DNA from: Arachidicoccus rhizosphaerae
Lineage (GTDB): Bacteria; Bacteroidota; Bacteroidia; Chitinophagales; Chitinophagaceae
Assembly (NCBI RefSeq): GCF_900107765.1
Contig: NZ_FNQY01000030.1
Span: 1 to 46,143 of the forward strand
Direction of reading: 5' to 3'
DNA: 46,143 nucleotides
Each line of letters opens with the position of its first letter. Position 1 is the stretch's first letter. Under the pieces are notes generated by a model. That model did not search any database, had not been told where the DNA came from, and worked only from the letters and a program-made list of their open reading frames with translations. Position numbers and translations under genes: made by a program. This document shows, piece by piece, positions 1 through 8,589 of the stretch.

Positions 1-2
1 TG

Positions 3-632
3 GTTGCCGGTATGGTAGCCGGGCTATTTATAGCAACCACACAAGGTTTTATGCCAATATGGATGGTGATAGTCAATATTGTGGGCTCGATAGGTTTGGG
101 CTGGTTATTCGTGTACATCTTTGTACGCTACCAAACAGCCAAATATAACAGCGCCCTCCATCAAAGTAAAGAACCGGGGCACACCGTCACCGCCCACATT
201 GACGATATGCAGTTCGCAGGCCTGAGACTAATGGAGCCCCATCAGCTGATGACTTTTCAGCTGACCGTATATCCTTCCCCGGGTGATATCTACCAGACAA
301 CGATCCGCCAATATATGACGCAGGAAGCCTTAAATAATTTGCAGGATATCCAATATATCAGCTTCCAGGAAGACCCGCTAAGTCCGGGCATGGGCACCAT
401 CTTAGCAAAGACACCGGAAAATAAAACCAGGCAACTTAATATAAATGCCGAGGACAGTGATAGCGAAAAAGAGCCCGTTAAAGCTGTAAATTATCCCCAT
501 CAGATATACAACAAGGAAGGCAAAGGTGCTTTGCTGACATTATTAGGTCAATCACAAAATAAGATTTCAAGAATCTTAAATACTTTTTTTGATCCTGGTC
601 CTATTTTTCACCGGTTTTCTGGTACCTTTTAA
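3..632 (+). CDS. Membrane protein, 5'-truncated by window edge
   Basis: The frame is open from the first complete codon, so the true start probably lies upstream; the first in-window ATG is at 12. Counting from that Met, one strong membrane segment spans about residues 14-38, followed by a soluble region of about 165 residues with an acidic, Ser-rich stretch near residues 145-155. I do not recognise the family. The reading frame ends in a low-complexity tail just after a run of seven T (584-590). In the +1 frame the same DNA encodes a hydrophobic segment that continues into the next reading frame. The two ORFs may therefore be halves of one gene broken by a one-base indel, or translationally coupled genes. 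Confidence 0.6.
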   Translation, partial: VAGMVAGLFIATTQGFMPIWMVIVNIVGSIGLGWLFVYIFVRYQTAKYNSALHQSKEPGHTVTAHIDDMQFAGLRLMEPHQLMTFQLTVYPSPGDIYQTTIRQYMTQEALNNLQDIQYISFQEDPLSPGMGTILAKTPENKTRQLNINAEDSDSEKEPVKAVNYPHQIYNKEGKGALLTLLGQSQNKISRILNTFFDPGPIFHRFSGTF

Positions 633-1101
633 GATGTCAGGTAATCTGGATTGGCTGAGGATCAAATTAAAATATTATCCTCAGAAATTCACCTTTCACT
701 ATAAAGGCAATTTTAACGAAGACGCCTTTAACATGGCTTACGACAAAGCCGTCGGCTTTATTGGCGACCAGAAAATTGAATCCCTGCTATTCTATAAGGA
801 TTTAATCAGCGTCAACTATGAGCCTGCAGATCATAAGGGCTATACGCAGCTGGTTAACATAAAAGGCAATACCGTAGAGAAAATATTCTCCCCCTCCGTT
901 ATCCGGGAACCGGAACGCTTATTTAACATCGATGCCGTTAGTCTGGACCGGTTTAAAAAGGCGATAGCCGCCATCCAGCAAACCAATGAGCTCCACAAGG
1001 TGATGTATTTCGGTGTCCGTAGTGACATATGGCCGAGACAGCCTCAGGCAGCGATCGATTTAAATGTCGTATTTGAAGATGGCAGAAAATCACTTCATTA
1101 A
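589..1101 (+). CDS. Hypothetical membrane-anchored protein, possibly the frameshifted continuation of the upstream ORF
   Basis: From the TTG at 589 the protein begins with a hydrophobic stretch (MILVLFFTGFLVPF) that could be a membrane anchor, then about 150 soluble residues. An ATG at 634 is the alternative start and lies one base after the upstream stop, but it would drop the hydrophobic segment. Removing one T from the T7 run at 584-590 joins this frame to the upstream ORF and gives a protein with two membrane segments. I do not recognise the family. Either start, or a fused gene, is possible, so the 5' boundary is uncertain. Confidence 0.55.
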   Translation: MILVLFFTGFLVPFKMSGNLDWLRIKLKYYPQKFTFHYKGNFNEDAFNMAYDKAVGFIGDQKIESLLFYKDLISVNYEPADHKGYTQLVNIKGNTVEKIFSPSVIREPERLFNIDAVSLDRFKKAIAAIQQTNELHKVMYFGVRSDIWPRQPQAAIDLNVVFEDGRKSLH

Positions 1102-1170
1102 TAAGCCAGGGAATTAAATTACCACTTGTAATTAGCAGGAACGGTTCTTCACTTTTCCCCCGGAAAATCA

Positions 1171-2052
1171 TTAGCCGCCGTTTGAGATACCGGCCAATTT
1201 TTCCATTTCCCTTCGGATGGAAGCGTAGCTTCCTATCCGGACTATTTTTCCTGATTTATCCACCAGAATCTTTGTCGGAAACTCCTGAATATCCAGTTTC
1301 TGTTCAATATAATCCTTAGCATCCGCCACGATGTCAAAAGCAAAACCCTGCTTTTGGAGAAAGTTTTCAATGGCAGTTTTACTATCCAGACAAAGACTTA
1401 AGAAGAGTACATCCTTTCTGTCCTTATTTTGATATACCCATTTATTCAGTTCAGGCATTTCCCTCACGCAGGCACCGCAACGGACAAACCAGGTATCAAT
1501 CACCAAAATACGTCCCTTACAATTTTCGTTAGTATAGCGTTTACCGTCAATGGCCGTCATGTTAAAACCGGGCAAAGGCTGCCCTTCCATTTTATAATCA
1601 TGCAGGGCCTTCGCAGTTAATTGTTCAATCAGACTTTTAATGACCGGATCTGAAGAGGAAGGCAAAGAAAGGAGTTGATATGTGTAAATATCCTGATTGA
1701 CATCTTTACGATCCGGCCTTTCAATCCGGGTGATGGCCGCCATGTATCTGCCGGTATGTAATTGCTTTAAAAATGCAAGCTTAGAAAGGGTATCCCCTTT
1801 TGTATCCAGGGGCAAAAAATCTCTTGTCAGATCGATACTGTCATACCAATAGTTCCAAAATGACTTAAAATCCGCCGTTAAACCGTGAACATCCGGCCGC
1901 AGTTGGAAAACCTTTACCGTATCCGGCTGTTTAGTTGTAGCCTCCCGAGGCGCTCCATGCTGACTTTGACAACCCGGTAACAGCCATCCTAGAACCAGCA
2001 AGCTGGTACAAAATAAAGCGTGATAAATCCTGCCTTTAGGTTCAACCAGCAT
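1171..2052 (-). CDS. Thioredoxin-like (TlpA/redoxin) lipoprotein
   Basis: 293 residues. The N-terminus has a hydrophobic segment ending in a lipobox (LLPGC, Cys28), so it is probably a lipoprotein facing the periplasm. A poorly conserved N-terminal domain (about 40-150) precedes a thioredoxin fold (about 155-290) with the redox pair Cys192-Gly-Ala-Cys195 in the context WFVRCGACVREMPEL, and the EFPT cis-Pro loop near residue 260. TlpA-like proteins reduce or shuffle disulfides of exported proteins; the substrate cannot be read from sequence. It lies 59 bases downstream of argH on the same strand and may be co-transcribed with it, with no evident functional link. Confidence 0.85.
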   Translation of the reverse strand: MLVEPKGRIYHALFCTSLLVLGWLLPGCQSQHGAPREATTKQPDTVKVFQLRPDVHGLTADFKSFWNYWYDSIDLTRDFLPLDTKGDTLSKLAFLKQLHTGRYMAAITRIERPDRKDVNQDIYTYQLLSLPSSSDPVIKSLIEQLTAKALHDYKMEGQPLPGFNMTAIDGKRYTNENCKGRILVIDTWFVRCGACVREMPELNKWVYQNKDRKDVLFLSLCLDSKTAIENFLQKQGFAFDIVADAKDYIEQKLDIQEFPTKILVDKSGKIVRIGSYASIRREMEKLAGISNGG

Positions 2053-2111
2053 CCCTGTACATTTAAAGGTTTAACGATAAAAACAAGCAATAAGCTAACC
2101 GGTCCTCTGCC

Positions 2112-3443
2112 TTACTTCAACAGTGCTTCTATCGCCTTATGATAAGTCGCAAAATCAAAGCTGTCCAGTGCTTTCTCCATATTGGATTTAATTTGCCCGG
2201 TGCACAGATTACCGATGCTTCCCTCATGGGTGTGGTGCACCTCGGTGGAATATTCAAACTTACCGGCTTCGATTTCCAGGCCGACCTTTTTATAGGCATC
2301 CCTGAAAGGCATACCTGCCAGTACCAGTTTATTGACCTCCTCCACACTGAAGATATATTTATACTTAGGATCTTCAACGATGCCTTTATTAACCTCCATA
2401 TGGCTGATCATAAGACCCGTCATCTCAATACAGTTATGCAGGGTTTGAAAAGCCGGGAACAGATGTTCTTTTAAAAGCTGCAACTCTCTGTGATAACCGG
2501 AAGGTAAATTGGTGGTCATCATCATAATTTCATTAGGAAGCGCCTTGATCCTGTTGCTATATCCTCTGATCAGTTCGAAGACGTCCGGATTCTTTTTATG
2601 CGGCATAATACTGCTGCCGGTAGTCAGTTCCGGTGGGAAAGAAATAAAGGAGAAGTTCTGAGAGAGGTATAAACAGCAGTCCATGGCCAGCCTGCTCAGT
2701 GTTTCTGCAATCCCCGCCATCGCCATAGCGGTCACCCTTTCCGCCTTGCCTCTTCCCATCTGGGCATACACCACGTTATGGTTCAGATCCGCAAACCCCA
2801 GCAACTGCGTAGTCAGGGTCCGGTTAACGGGGAAGGAAGAGCCATATCCGGCAGCCGATCCTAACGGGTTTTTATTCACCACCTGATAGGCAGCCTGCAG
2901 GCTCAGCATATCATCTGCCAAGCCTTCCGCATAAGCACCCAGCCATAATCCAAAAGAGGAAGGCATGGCGATCTGCAGGTGGGTATAACCCGGCAATAAA
3001 ATATCCTTATAAGCTTCACTTTTCTCTATCAGTAAATCAAATAAGGAGCGGACGTCCCGGGTAATTTTTTCAATTTCAGAACGTAAAAACAACTTCAGGT
3101 CTACCAGAACCTGATCGTTACGACTTCTGGCCGCATGGATCTTTTTCCCGGTATCTCCCAGTTTCCGGGTCAAAATAAATTCCACCTGAGAATGGATATC
3201 TTCCACATCATCCTGTATACGAAAGTCACCGGCCTCTATCTGCTTATAAATATCCTTTAAGGCAACCAGCAAATCCTCTTTTTCCCCTTCGGTCAGCAAC
3301 CCGATGGTGGATAACATCGTGGCATGGGCCATATTTCCCAGTACATCAAAAGGTGCCAGTTGGGTATCAAATTCCCGGTCCTTGCCAACCGTAAATTGTT
3401 CAACTTCTTTGAGTGCCGTGGTACTTTTTGCCCAGAGTTTCAT
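2112..3443 (-). CDS. argH: Argininosuccinate lyase
   Basis: 443 residues, usual length for the fumarase/aspartase superfamily. It splits argininosuccinate into arginine and fumarate, the last step of arginine synthesis, in the cytoplasm. The superfamily signature GSSIMPHKKNP lies at residues 276-286 on the flexible loop carrying the catalytic Ser; ARSRND (105-110) and PGYTHLQ (151-157) match conserved substrate-binding and base regions. The gene is on the same strand as the arginine operon but about 3 kb downstream of its last gene (argE), with gntK, a TMEM175-type gene and three small genes between, so it must have its own promoter or rely on the thioredoxin-side unit. The start MKLWAKS fits the family. 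Confidence 0.95.
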   Translation of the reverse strand: MKLWAKSTTALKEVEQFTVGKDREFDTQLAPFDVLGNMAHATMLSTIGLLTEGEKEDLLVALKDIYKQIEAGDFRIQDDVEDIHSQVEFILTRKLGDTGKKIHAARSRNDQVLVDLKLFLRSEIEKITRDVRSLFDLLIEKSEAYKDILLPGYTHLQIAMPSSFGLWLGAYAEGLADDMLSLQAAYQVVNKNPLGSAAGYGSSFPVNRTLTTQLLGFADLNHNVVYAQMGRGKAERVTAMAMAGIAETLSRLAMDCCLYLSQNFSFISFPPELTTGSSIMPHKKNPDVFELIRGYSNRIKALPNEIMMMTTNLPSGYHRELQLLKEHLFPAFQTLHNCIEMTGLMISHMEVNKGIVEDPKYKYIFSVEEVNKLVLAGMPFRDAYKKVGLEIEAGKFEYSTEVHHTHEGSIGNLCTGQIKSNMEKALDSFDFATYHKAIEALLK

Positions 3444-3546
3444 GGATATTGCTTTTATTTAATATTTCAACTGATAATGGCAGACTGATCCATTAAACCA
3501 GTGCCGATTTCATCTGCAAAGAAACAGTATTTAGGGCGGATTATGA

Positions 3547-3554
3547 TATCTTTG
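3547..3554 (+). promoter_or_regulatory. -7 box (TATCTTTG) of gntK promoter
   Basis: TATCTTTG matches the Bacteroidetes -7 consensus TAnnTTTG exactly and lies 19 bases before the gntK ATG, giving a very short leader. No clear -33 TTG is visible at the usual spacing. Confidence 0.55.
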
Positions 3555-3573
3555 GAAGACAAATACTAGAAAG

Positions 3574-4092
3574 ATGCAGGGAAAATGTATAATCGTAATG
3601 GGGGTTTCAGGTTGTGGCAAGTCCACTATAGCAAAGGCCATTGAGAAAAAAACCGGTGCGATATTTCTGGAAGGCGACGATTTTCACTCCCCTGAAAATA
3701 TTGCCAAAATGCATAACGGTCACCCCTTAACGGATCAGGACCGGGCCGGTTGGCTGGCCGCCATCCATACCAAGGTAGGGGAACTCACCAGCGAAGGGAA
3801 AGAGGTGATTGTCAGTTGTTCGGCTTTGAAAGAAAACTACCGGAACACCTTAAGGAACCATATCTCCAAAATACAGTTTATCTATTTAAAAGGTTCTTTT
3901 TCCCTGATACACAAATGGATGGCGGCAAGAAAAGGCCATTTTATGCCGGCCGCCTTACTTAAAAGCCAGTTTGATACGCTTCAGGAACCTACAACTAAGG
4001 AAAAGGATGTCATTACCATATACCTGCAACCCAATCTTAAAAAAGAAATCTATGAGGTCTATGAAAGACTCCGGGCCAAAGGATTTATGTAA
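3574..4092 (+). CDS. gntK: Gluconokinase, GntK/IdnK type
   Basis: 172 residues, normal for the small thermoresistant gluconokinases. The family phosphorylates D-gluconate to 6-phosphogluconate with ATP, feeding the pentose-phosphate or Entner-Doudoroff pathways. The P-loop GVSGCGKST lies at residues 10-18; the EGDDFHSPENIAKMHNG block (about 34-50) and the LTDQDRAGWL block are typical of GntK, as is the KGSFSLIHKWMAARKGHFMP lid region. It is divergent from argH. No other gluconate gene is nearby, so the source of the gluconate is not shown by context. The 3' end is tail to tail with the next gene. Confidence 0.9.
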   Translation: MQGKCIIVMGVSGCGKSTIAKAIEKKTGAIFLEGDDFHSPENIAKMHNGHPLTDQDRAGWLAAIHTKVGELTSEGKEVIVSCSALKENYRNTLRNHISKIQFIYLKGSFSLIHKWMAARKGHFMPAALLKSQFDTLQEPTTKEKDVITIYLQPNLKKEIYEVYERLRAKGFM

Positions 4093-4151
4093 CGATCTTA
4101 TTTTCAATAAGTTGATTTCAGCCTATTTTTACTCCTATTCCTCCTTTCCAC

Positions 4152-4835
4152 CTACTTGCCGGCTTTGCCTGCCCTGACTTCTTTTTTCTCTTTCGGATCA
4201 TCTTTTATCAACCGGAAGTAAAACGGAATCAACATTAATAAATATCTGCCCCAGACTGCATCAAATATCCAGCAGGCCATAAAGGATATAAAAAATGTAA
4301 AAGGGAGCACCAAAGCCCTGAGTTTCGCATTACGTACAAATCTTTTTGGGAAGACCTGTTTGCAGACCGGGTTCCCCGGTTTGGTAATATAGACCCAGAT
4401 CCAGAAATTAGCCAGCCCGCAAAGGATTATATTCAGACTATATATTAAAAACGGCCCGAGCAGATGTACATATTTCTCCGAGACATAGGCGCTATAAACC
4501 TGTGTGGAGAAAGGCATCAGAACAATAGCGGCCAGTAACACCAGATTTAAAAAGATCAGCTTTGGACTATAATCTGTTATATAACCAAATACAGCGTGAT
4601 GTTTGGACCAGTACAGGCCTATGAGCGCAAAACTCATAAAAAAGCCGATAAATTCCGGTATCATCTCCGCCATTTTCTCACCAAAAGCGCTATCTGTTGC
4701 AGGAAGCCCCTCTAAGCTGGGTGGGTGGATTTCAATAATCAATAAGGTAATGGCGATCGCGAAGACTGCATCGCTAAATAAAATAAGCCTGTCTACCTGA
4801 AATCTTTTTCTTTCTTCTGTCAGCAAATCATGCAT
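4152..4835 (-). CDS. TMEM175/DUF1211-family integral membrane protein, possible potassium channel
   Basis: 227 residues with about six hydrophobic segments. The first carries the family hallmark FSDAVFAIAITLLIIEI (residues 21-37), the FSD motif that lines the filter region in TMEM175. Bacterial homologues form tetrameric potassium-permeable channels of this size, and animal TMEM175 carries two such repeats. The C-terminal tail is basic and charged (KDDPKEKKEVRAGKAGK). Physiological role in bacteria is poorly defined, and nothing in the neighbourhood narrows it. Confidence 0.82.
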   Translation of the reverse strand: MHDLLTEERKRFQVDRLILFSDAVFAIAITLLIIEIHPPSLEGLPATDSAFGEKMAEMIPEFIGFFMSFALIGLYWSKHHAVFGYITDYSPKLIFLNLVLLAAIVLMPFSTQVYSAYVSEKYVHLLGPFLIYSLNIILCGLANFWIWVYITKPGNPVCKQVFPKRFVRNAKLRALVLPFTFFISFMACWIFDAVWGRYLLMLIPFYFRLIKDDPKEKKEVRAGKAGK

Positions 4836-5038
4836 AAAAGCGTGTAATTATTTAAAAAATAAGGGTGTATTTCTTTAATTATTATCCTAAAATTAAGACC
4901 TCGGGGAGGATTTCCGGCAGATTTTTCACAGTTTTTATATCCAATATCCCGTTTTTTAGCTACTTTTAAATGGAAGTCAAGGCAAAATCTCCGGATTATT
5001 GTGGGAAACGCCCCACTAAAACCCCAAAATATTTACCT

Positions 5039-5302
5039 ATGATGGAAGAAGCAAAAAATAACAAGGGCAAGCATAATCTTTTCGATTTAAAGCACCTGAA
5101 TAAAAGCAAGGTCATCTGGCTAAGTGTTCTATGGGTACTGGCAGTTATCTGTTGCCTGATCTATATGAGCGACTTTTTCAGTCGTTCTGTCTTTACCAGA
5201 AAATCCTTTACACTCTGGGTTATCCTGTTAGCCTCTGGCTATACAATGATTAAAATCCACAGAACTTATAACCGCCAGAAAAGAGGAGAAGAAATCTCCT
5301 GA
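5039..5302 (+). CDS. Small two-pass membrane protein, unknown function
   Basis: From ATG 5039 the protein has 87 residues: a Lys/Asn-rich cytoplasmic-looking head, two hydrophobic segments (about 27-46 and 55-72) with a short loop, and a basic tail. The frame is open back to ATG 4970, but a promoter-like TACTTTTA at 4958-4965 lies immediately before that codon, so the downstream start is more likely. I do not recognise the family. It is divergent from the TMEM175-type gene. Confidence 0.5.
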   Translation: MMEEAKNNKGKHNLFDLKHLNKSKVIWLSVLWVLAVICCLIYMSDFFSRSVFTRKSFTLWVILLASGYTMIKIHRTYNRQKRGEEIS

Positions 5303-5389
5303 TTGCTTTTCTTTTACCCGGATGTTCACACTCGGCAGGCCCCAGGTCGCATTTCCCTTTGACATAAGCATGGGGCAATTATAGCCCTT

Positions 5390-5419
5390 TGCGCGGGCTT
5401 ATCAATTTGCACCCGCGCA
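5390..5419 (+). other. GC-rich hairpin in an AT-rich intergenic region
   Basis: TGCGCGGG (5390-5397) pairs perfectly with CCCGCGCA (5412-5419) across a 14-base loop. No T-tract follows, so it is not a classical terminator. The 361 bases from 5303 to 5663 contain no convincing ORF; besides this hairpin they hold the palindrome at 5599-5627. Confidence 0.4.
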
Positions 5420-5598
5420 GCCTCAGTTAACAGTTAGAACCTTCTCATTTTATGTTTTACGGCGGCCTTATTCTGGCTCCTATTTGTCTAAGCGTCATAT
5501 TCTCAAGGTTGAATTGCCCTAATAGTCCTTTTTTACATTCCTCCTGCGCTTTACTAAAGCATCTCATTGAATGAATTTTTACATTTTAATAAAACGGT

Positions 5599-5627
5599 AA
5601 ATATTTATTGTTTTTCAATAAATATTT
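5599..5627 (+). promoter_or_regulatory. Perfect 12-bp palindrome upstream of the DUF2975/HTH pair, likely operator
   Basis: AAATATTTATTG, a TTTTT spacer, then CAATAAATATTT: a perfect inverted repeat 37 bases before the DUF2975 ATG and adjoining a TATTTTTA box (5629-5636) that resembles a -7 element. Its position suggests an operator overlapping the promoter. The best candidate binder is the HTH protein encoded at 6188-6412 in the same unit; that is inference. Confidence 0.5.
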
Positions 5628-5663
5628 ATTATTTTTACAACCATAAATTAAAACCTAATTGTT

Positions 5664-6182
5664 ATGACAAAACGAGATAATCTAATCTTAACCGGAGCAA
5701 AAGTTATTACATGGCTTATTTTTATCGGTTTATGCATCCAGGCAGGTGTACTGTTATTTAATTACCCATCTATTTCGGCTGCCTTTAACCAAAAAACGGC
5801 AGTCACCGGCCCTGACAACCACAACAGGTGGATTTTCCCTTCTATGTTCAGTCTCGCTGTTTTCATTACCTTTTTAAAAGCTTACCTGTTTTATTTAGTC
5901 ATCAGACTTATGCAAACTCTGGACATATCCAACCCTTTTCAGCTTCCTGTGGCAATGCAGATCAGTAAAATCAGTAAGACCACGTTTTCCATCGGCCTTA
6001 TCAGCTATATTGCCTTTCAATCAGCCCGGAATATGGACCATCATGGTCTGATCACCGGTAGTCTTAACACATTTTGGGGTGACAGCCAGGCGTATATCTT
6101 AATGTCCGCAATTATTTATATTATTGCCCTTATTTTCAAAAGAGGAATTGAAATGCAGGCAGAAAACGATTTAACCATATAA
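5664..6182 (+). CDS. DUF2975-like membrane protein
   Basis: 172 residues with four hydrophobic segments at about 12-34, 58-79, 108-122 and 145-165. Size, topology and the direct linkage to a small Cro/CI-type regulator five bases downstream match the DUF2975 plus YozG-like pairs common in Bacteroidota and Firmicutes. The biochemical function of the family is unknown; the recurring pairing suggests that the membrane protein and repressor form one signalling or self-controlled unit. The leader contains a perfect palindrome at 5599-5627. Confidence 0.72.
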   Translation: MTKRDNLILTGAKVITWLIFIGLCIQAGVLLFNYPSISAAFNQKTAVTGPDNHNRWIFPSMFSLAVFITFLKAYLFYLVIRLMQTLDISNPFQLPVAMQISKISKTTFSIGLISYIAFQSARNMDHHGLITGSLNTFWGDSQAYILMSAIIYIIALIFKRGIEMQAENDLTI

Positions 6183-6187
6183 TATCC

Positions 6188-6412
6188 ATGCCCATAATAA
6201 TCAATCTCGACGTCATGATGGCAAAGCGTAAAATGTCTCTAAATGAACTTTCTGAAAAGGTCGGACTGACGCTTTCCAATTTATCTATTTTGAAGACCGG
6301 AAAAGCAAAAGCCATCCGGTTAAGTACCCTGGAATCTATCTGCCAGGCCTTAAATTGTCAGCCGGGTGATATTTTAGAATATGTGGATAACGGGCTGGAT
6401 AATCCATTGTAA
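6188..6412 (+). CDS. YozG-like Cro/CI-family HTH regulator
   Basis: 74 residues, almost entirely one helix-turn-helix domain. LNELSEKVGLTLSNLSILKTGKAKAIRLSTLESICQALNCQPGDILEY is the typical XRE/Cro-CI (HTH_26) pattern, with the recognition helix around residues 28-38. It starts five bases after the DUF2975 stop, so the two are surely co-transcribed. Proteins of this type usually repress their own operon; the perfect palindrome before the operon is a plausible site. A strong terminator follows at 6431-6476. Confidence 0.85.
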   Translation: MPIIINLDVMMAKRKMSLNELSEKVGLTLSNLSILKTGKAKAIRLSTLESICQALNCQPGDILEYVDNGLDNPL

Positions 6413-6430
6413 GCACAACAGCTTAAAATA

Positions 6431-6476
6431 AAAGGCAACTTAATCAACACCTAAGTGTTTTAATTAAGTTGCCTTT
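6431..6476 (+). terminator. Bidirectional terminator between the HTH gene and argE
   Basis: AAAGGCAACTTAAT (6431-6444) pairs perfectly with ATTAAGTTGCCTTT (6463-6476), with further pairing of AACAC and GTGTT inside. A-rich and T-rich ends on both sides let it serve the rightward HTH operon and the leftward arginine operon. Confidence 0.85.
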
Positions 6477-6520
6477 TATTTGTTACCTATTTTAGTCGTT
6501 GTTAACGCCGGTCCAATCTC

Positions 6521-7636
6521 CTATCCCGCAAACTGTGTCGTTTCCAGCATCTGGATATAGCGCTGAATACCGTTTTTGATTTCTTCCAGATAGATGTATT
6601 CATCGGCAGTATGCGATCTCGCACTATCGCCGGGTCCGCATTTAAGTGCCGGGAATGGCATAAGCGCCTTATCGGAGCAGGTTGGAGAACCGTAAGGCTT
6701 ACCTCCTAATTTAATGCCAGCAGCGACAAGCGGATGTTCTACTTCGATACGGGTAGAACGAAGCCGGATGCTGCGTTCCTTAAAATCACTTTTAATGTTT
6801 TGTCGTATAATTTCCAGCACCTGTTCATGCGTATAACAATCCGGGATACGGATATCCACTACAAAGCTACACTCTGCAGGTACAACGTTATGTGCTTTAT
6901 TTTCTGTTTCAATAACCGTTACCGTCTGATGCACTTCTCCCAACCACTCGGAATCCTCGGGATATTTAAAATGCTCGAACCACTCGATATCTTTAAGAGC
7001 GATATACAGCGCATTGACGCCTTCGTTGCGGGCAGCATGCCCGGCCTTTCCCTGAGCCTTGGCATCCAGCACCATCAGTCCCTTTTCGGCAATGGCCAGA
7101 TCCATCTTAGTGGGCTCCCCTACAATGGCAGTGAACCGATCCTGCTGATTTTTAAAATCAGGATGATGCAGGCTGCCCAGAAATTCATAATGTTTCAGTA
7201 AGGCTTCGATACCATCCTTACCGGTGATTTCTTCCTCAGCCGTTGCCGCAATAACCAGATTAAAAGGAAGGTTCTCCTTATCATAAAAATGAACAAAAGT
7301 GGCGATTAGTGACACCAGGCAACCGCCGGCATCATTAGAGCCAAGACCATATAATTTGCCCGCTTCAACTTCCGGAACAAATGGGGAACGGGTATATTTC
7401 GGGTTGGGTTTTACGGTATCGTGATGAGAGTTCAGGACAATGGTTGGCTTTAAGGGGTCAAAATATTTATTGGTGGCCCACACATTATTCAGATATTGCC
7501 TGGCAGCAATATCTTTATTATGTAAAAAAGTCCGGATAATAACCGCCGTCTTTTCCTCCTGTCTGGAGTAAGAAGGCGTTGCTATCAGTTGCTTGAGTAA
7601 ACTGACAGCATCTTCATAAAGAAAATCTAAGTCCAT
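6521..7636 (-). CDS. argE: M20-family deacylase of the arginine pathway (ArgE-like)
   Basis: 371 residues, last gene of the arginine operon. M20 metallopeptidase landmarks: HHDTV at 71-75 (metal ligand His, then Asp), the bridging Asp in GLGSNDAGG (Asp102), the catalytic Glu in ATAEEEITG (134-136), EPT near 185, and a closing His in RSHTADEY near 345. Because the operon encodes an ArgF'-type transcarbamylase, the likely substrate is N-acetyl- or N-succinyl-citrulline, releasing citrulline for ArgG, rather than acetylornithine. That assignment follows from the known Bacteroidetes/Xanthomonas pathway and not from residues visible here. Confidence 0.87.
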   Translation of the reverse strand: MDLDFLYEDAVSLLKQLIATPSYSRQEEKTAVIIRTFLHNKDIAARQYLNNVWATNKYFDPLKPTIVLNSHHDTVKPNPKYTRSPFVPEVEAGKLYGLGSNDAGGCLVSLIATFVHFYDKENLPFNLVIAATAEEEITGKDGIEALLKHYEFLGSLHHPDFKNQQDRFTAIVGEPTKMDLAIAEKGLMVLDAKAQGKAGHAARNEGVNALYIALKDIEWFEHFKYPEDSEWLGEVHQTVTVIETENKAHNVVPAECSFVVDIRIPDCYTHEQVLEIIRQNIKSDFKERSIRLRSTRIEVEHPLVAAGIKLGGKPYGSPTCSDKALMPFPALKCGPGDSARSHTADEYIYLEEIKNGIQRYIQMLETTQFAG

Positions 7637-7729
7637 GCGTTTTTGTTTTCCAGGTATATCTAATCCCTGAATTGCAAGATACCCGTCTCACAATCAGCAA
7701 ATTATAATATATCTGCGTTTTATTTTTGT

Positions 7730-8521
7730 TTAATAAATGATGAGCGTGCCTGTTGTATCTTTCGTTGTGTTGGCTAAGAGATCACTACTGTCTCCGATCA
7801 AAACTTCCCTGACGCCGCTATTGATGGCATCAAAAGCATTATCAATTTTCGGAATAATCCCTTCAAATAATTTTTTTTCTGTCAGTAGCTGCTGATAGAG
7901 CGCATGGTCAATTCTGCCGATGACTGAGTGGTCATCTTCGACATCCATCAGCACGCCTTTTTTCTCAAAACAATAAATGAGCCTTACGTCAAAAGCACCG
8001 GAAAGCGATACGGCTAACTGGGAAGCAATGGTATCAGCATTGGTATTTAATATATGTCCCTGATTATCGTGTGTTAAAGCAGCAAATACAGGAGTAATAT
8101 CCTGACTGAATAAAGAAACTAAAAACGAAGTATTGATGCTGTGCCGGGGGATGTCTCCGACCCAGCCAAAATCAATTTCCTTGACCGGTCTTTTGACAGC
8201 ACGAATCACATTGGCATCAGCACCTGTCAGACCAATACTGTTGTTTCCAAGCGCCTGCAGGCTGGCTACAATCTTTTTATTGACCAGGCCGCCGTAAACC
8301 ATAGTTACCAGATCAATGGTTTTGTCGTCGGTAATACGTCGTCCCTGGTGATAATTAGGTTCTATTCCTAATCCCGTTCCGATTTTGGTAGCAATCTTGC
8401 CGCCCCCGTGTACCAGAATCTTTTTACCTTTTACGGAGGCAAAACTTCTTAAAAATCCCTCTAGTTTCTGGGGGTCATCAATTACATTCCCACCAATCTT
8501 AATTACAAATAATTGTTCCAT
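7730..8521 (-). CDS. argB: N-acetylglutamate kinase
   Basis: 264 residues from the chosen ATG at 8521 (MEQLFVIKIGGNVID). The frame is open 15 codons further, but those residues are not family-like. It phosphorylates the gamma carboxyl of N-acyl-glutamate. The amino-acid kinase fold is shown by KIGGNVI (8-14), HGGGK near 40, the substrate loop GRRITDDKTIDLV (about 65-77) and NTNADTIASQLA near 160, the conserved ATP-side motif. It lies between argF' and argE in the operon. A stable hairpin sits in the 5' flank at 8590-8619. Confidence 0.93.
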   Translation of the reverse strand: MEQLFVIKIGGNVIDDPQKLEGFLRSFASVKGKKILVHGGGKIATKIGTGLGIEPNYHQGRRITDDKTIDLVTMVYGGLVNKKIVASLQALGNNSIGLTGADANVIRAVKRPVKEIDFGWVGDIPRHSINTSFLVSLFSQDITPVFAALTHDNQGHILNTNADTIASQLAVSLSGAFDVRLIYCFEKKGVLMDVEDDHSVIGRIDHALYQQLLTEKKLFEGIIPKIDNAFDAINSGVREVLIGDSSDLLANTTKDTTGTLIIY

Positions 8522-8589
8522 AAATTTATTCAAAAGTAAATGTCGGTTGGACCCGTCACCCATCATTTACCTTTGAAGTTCTTCAGCCT

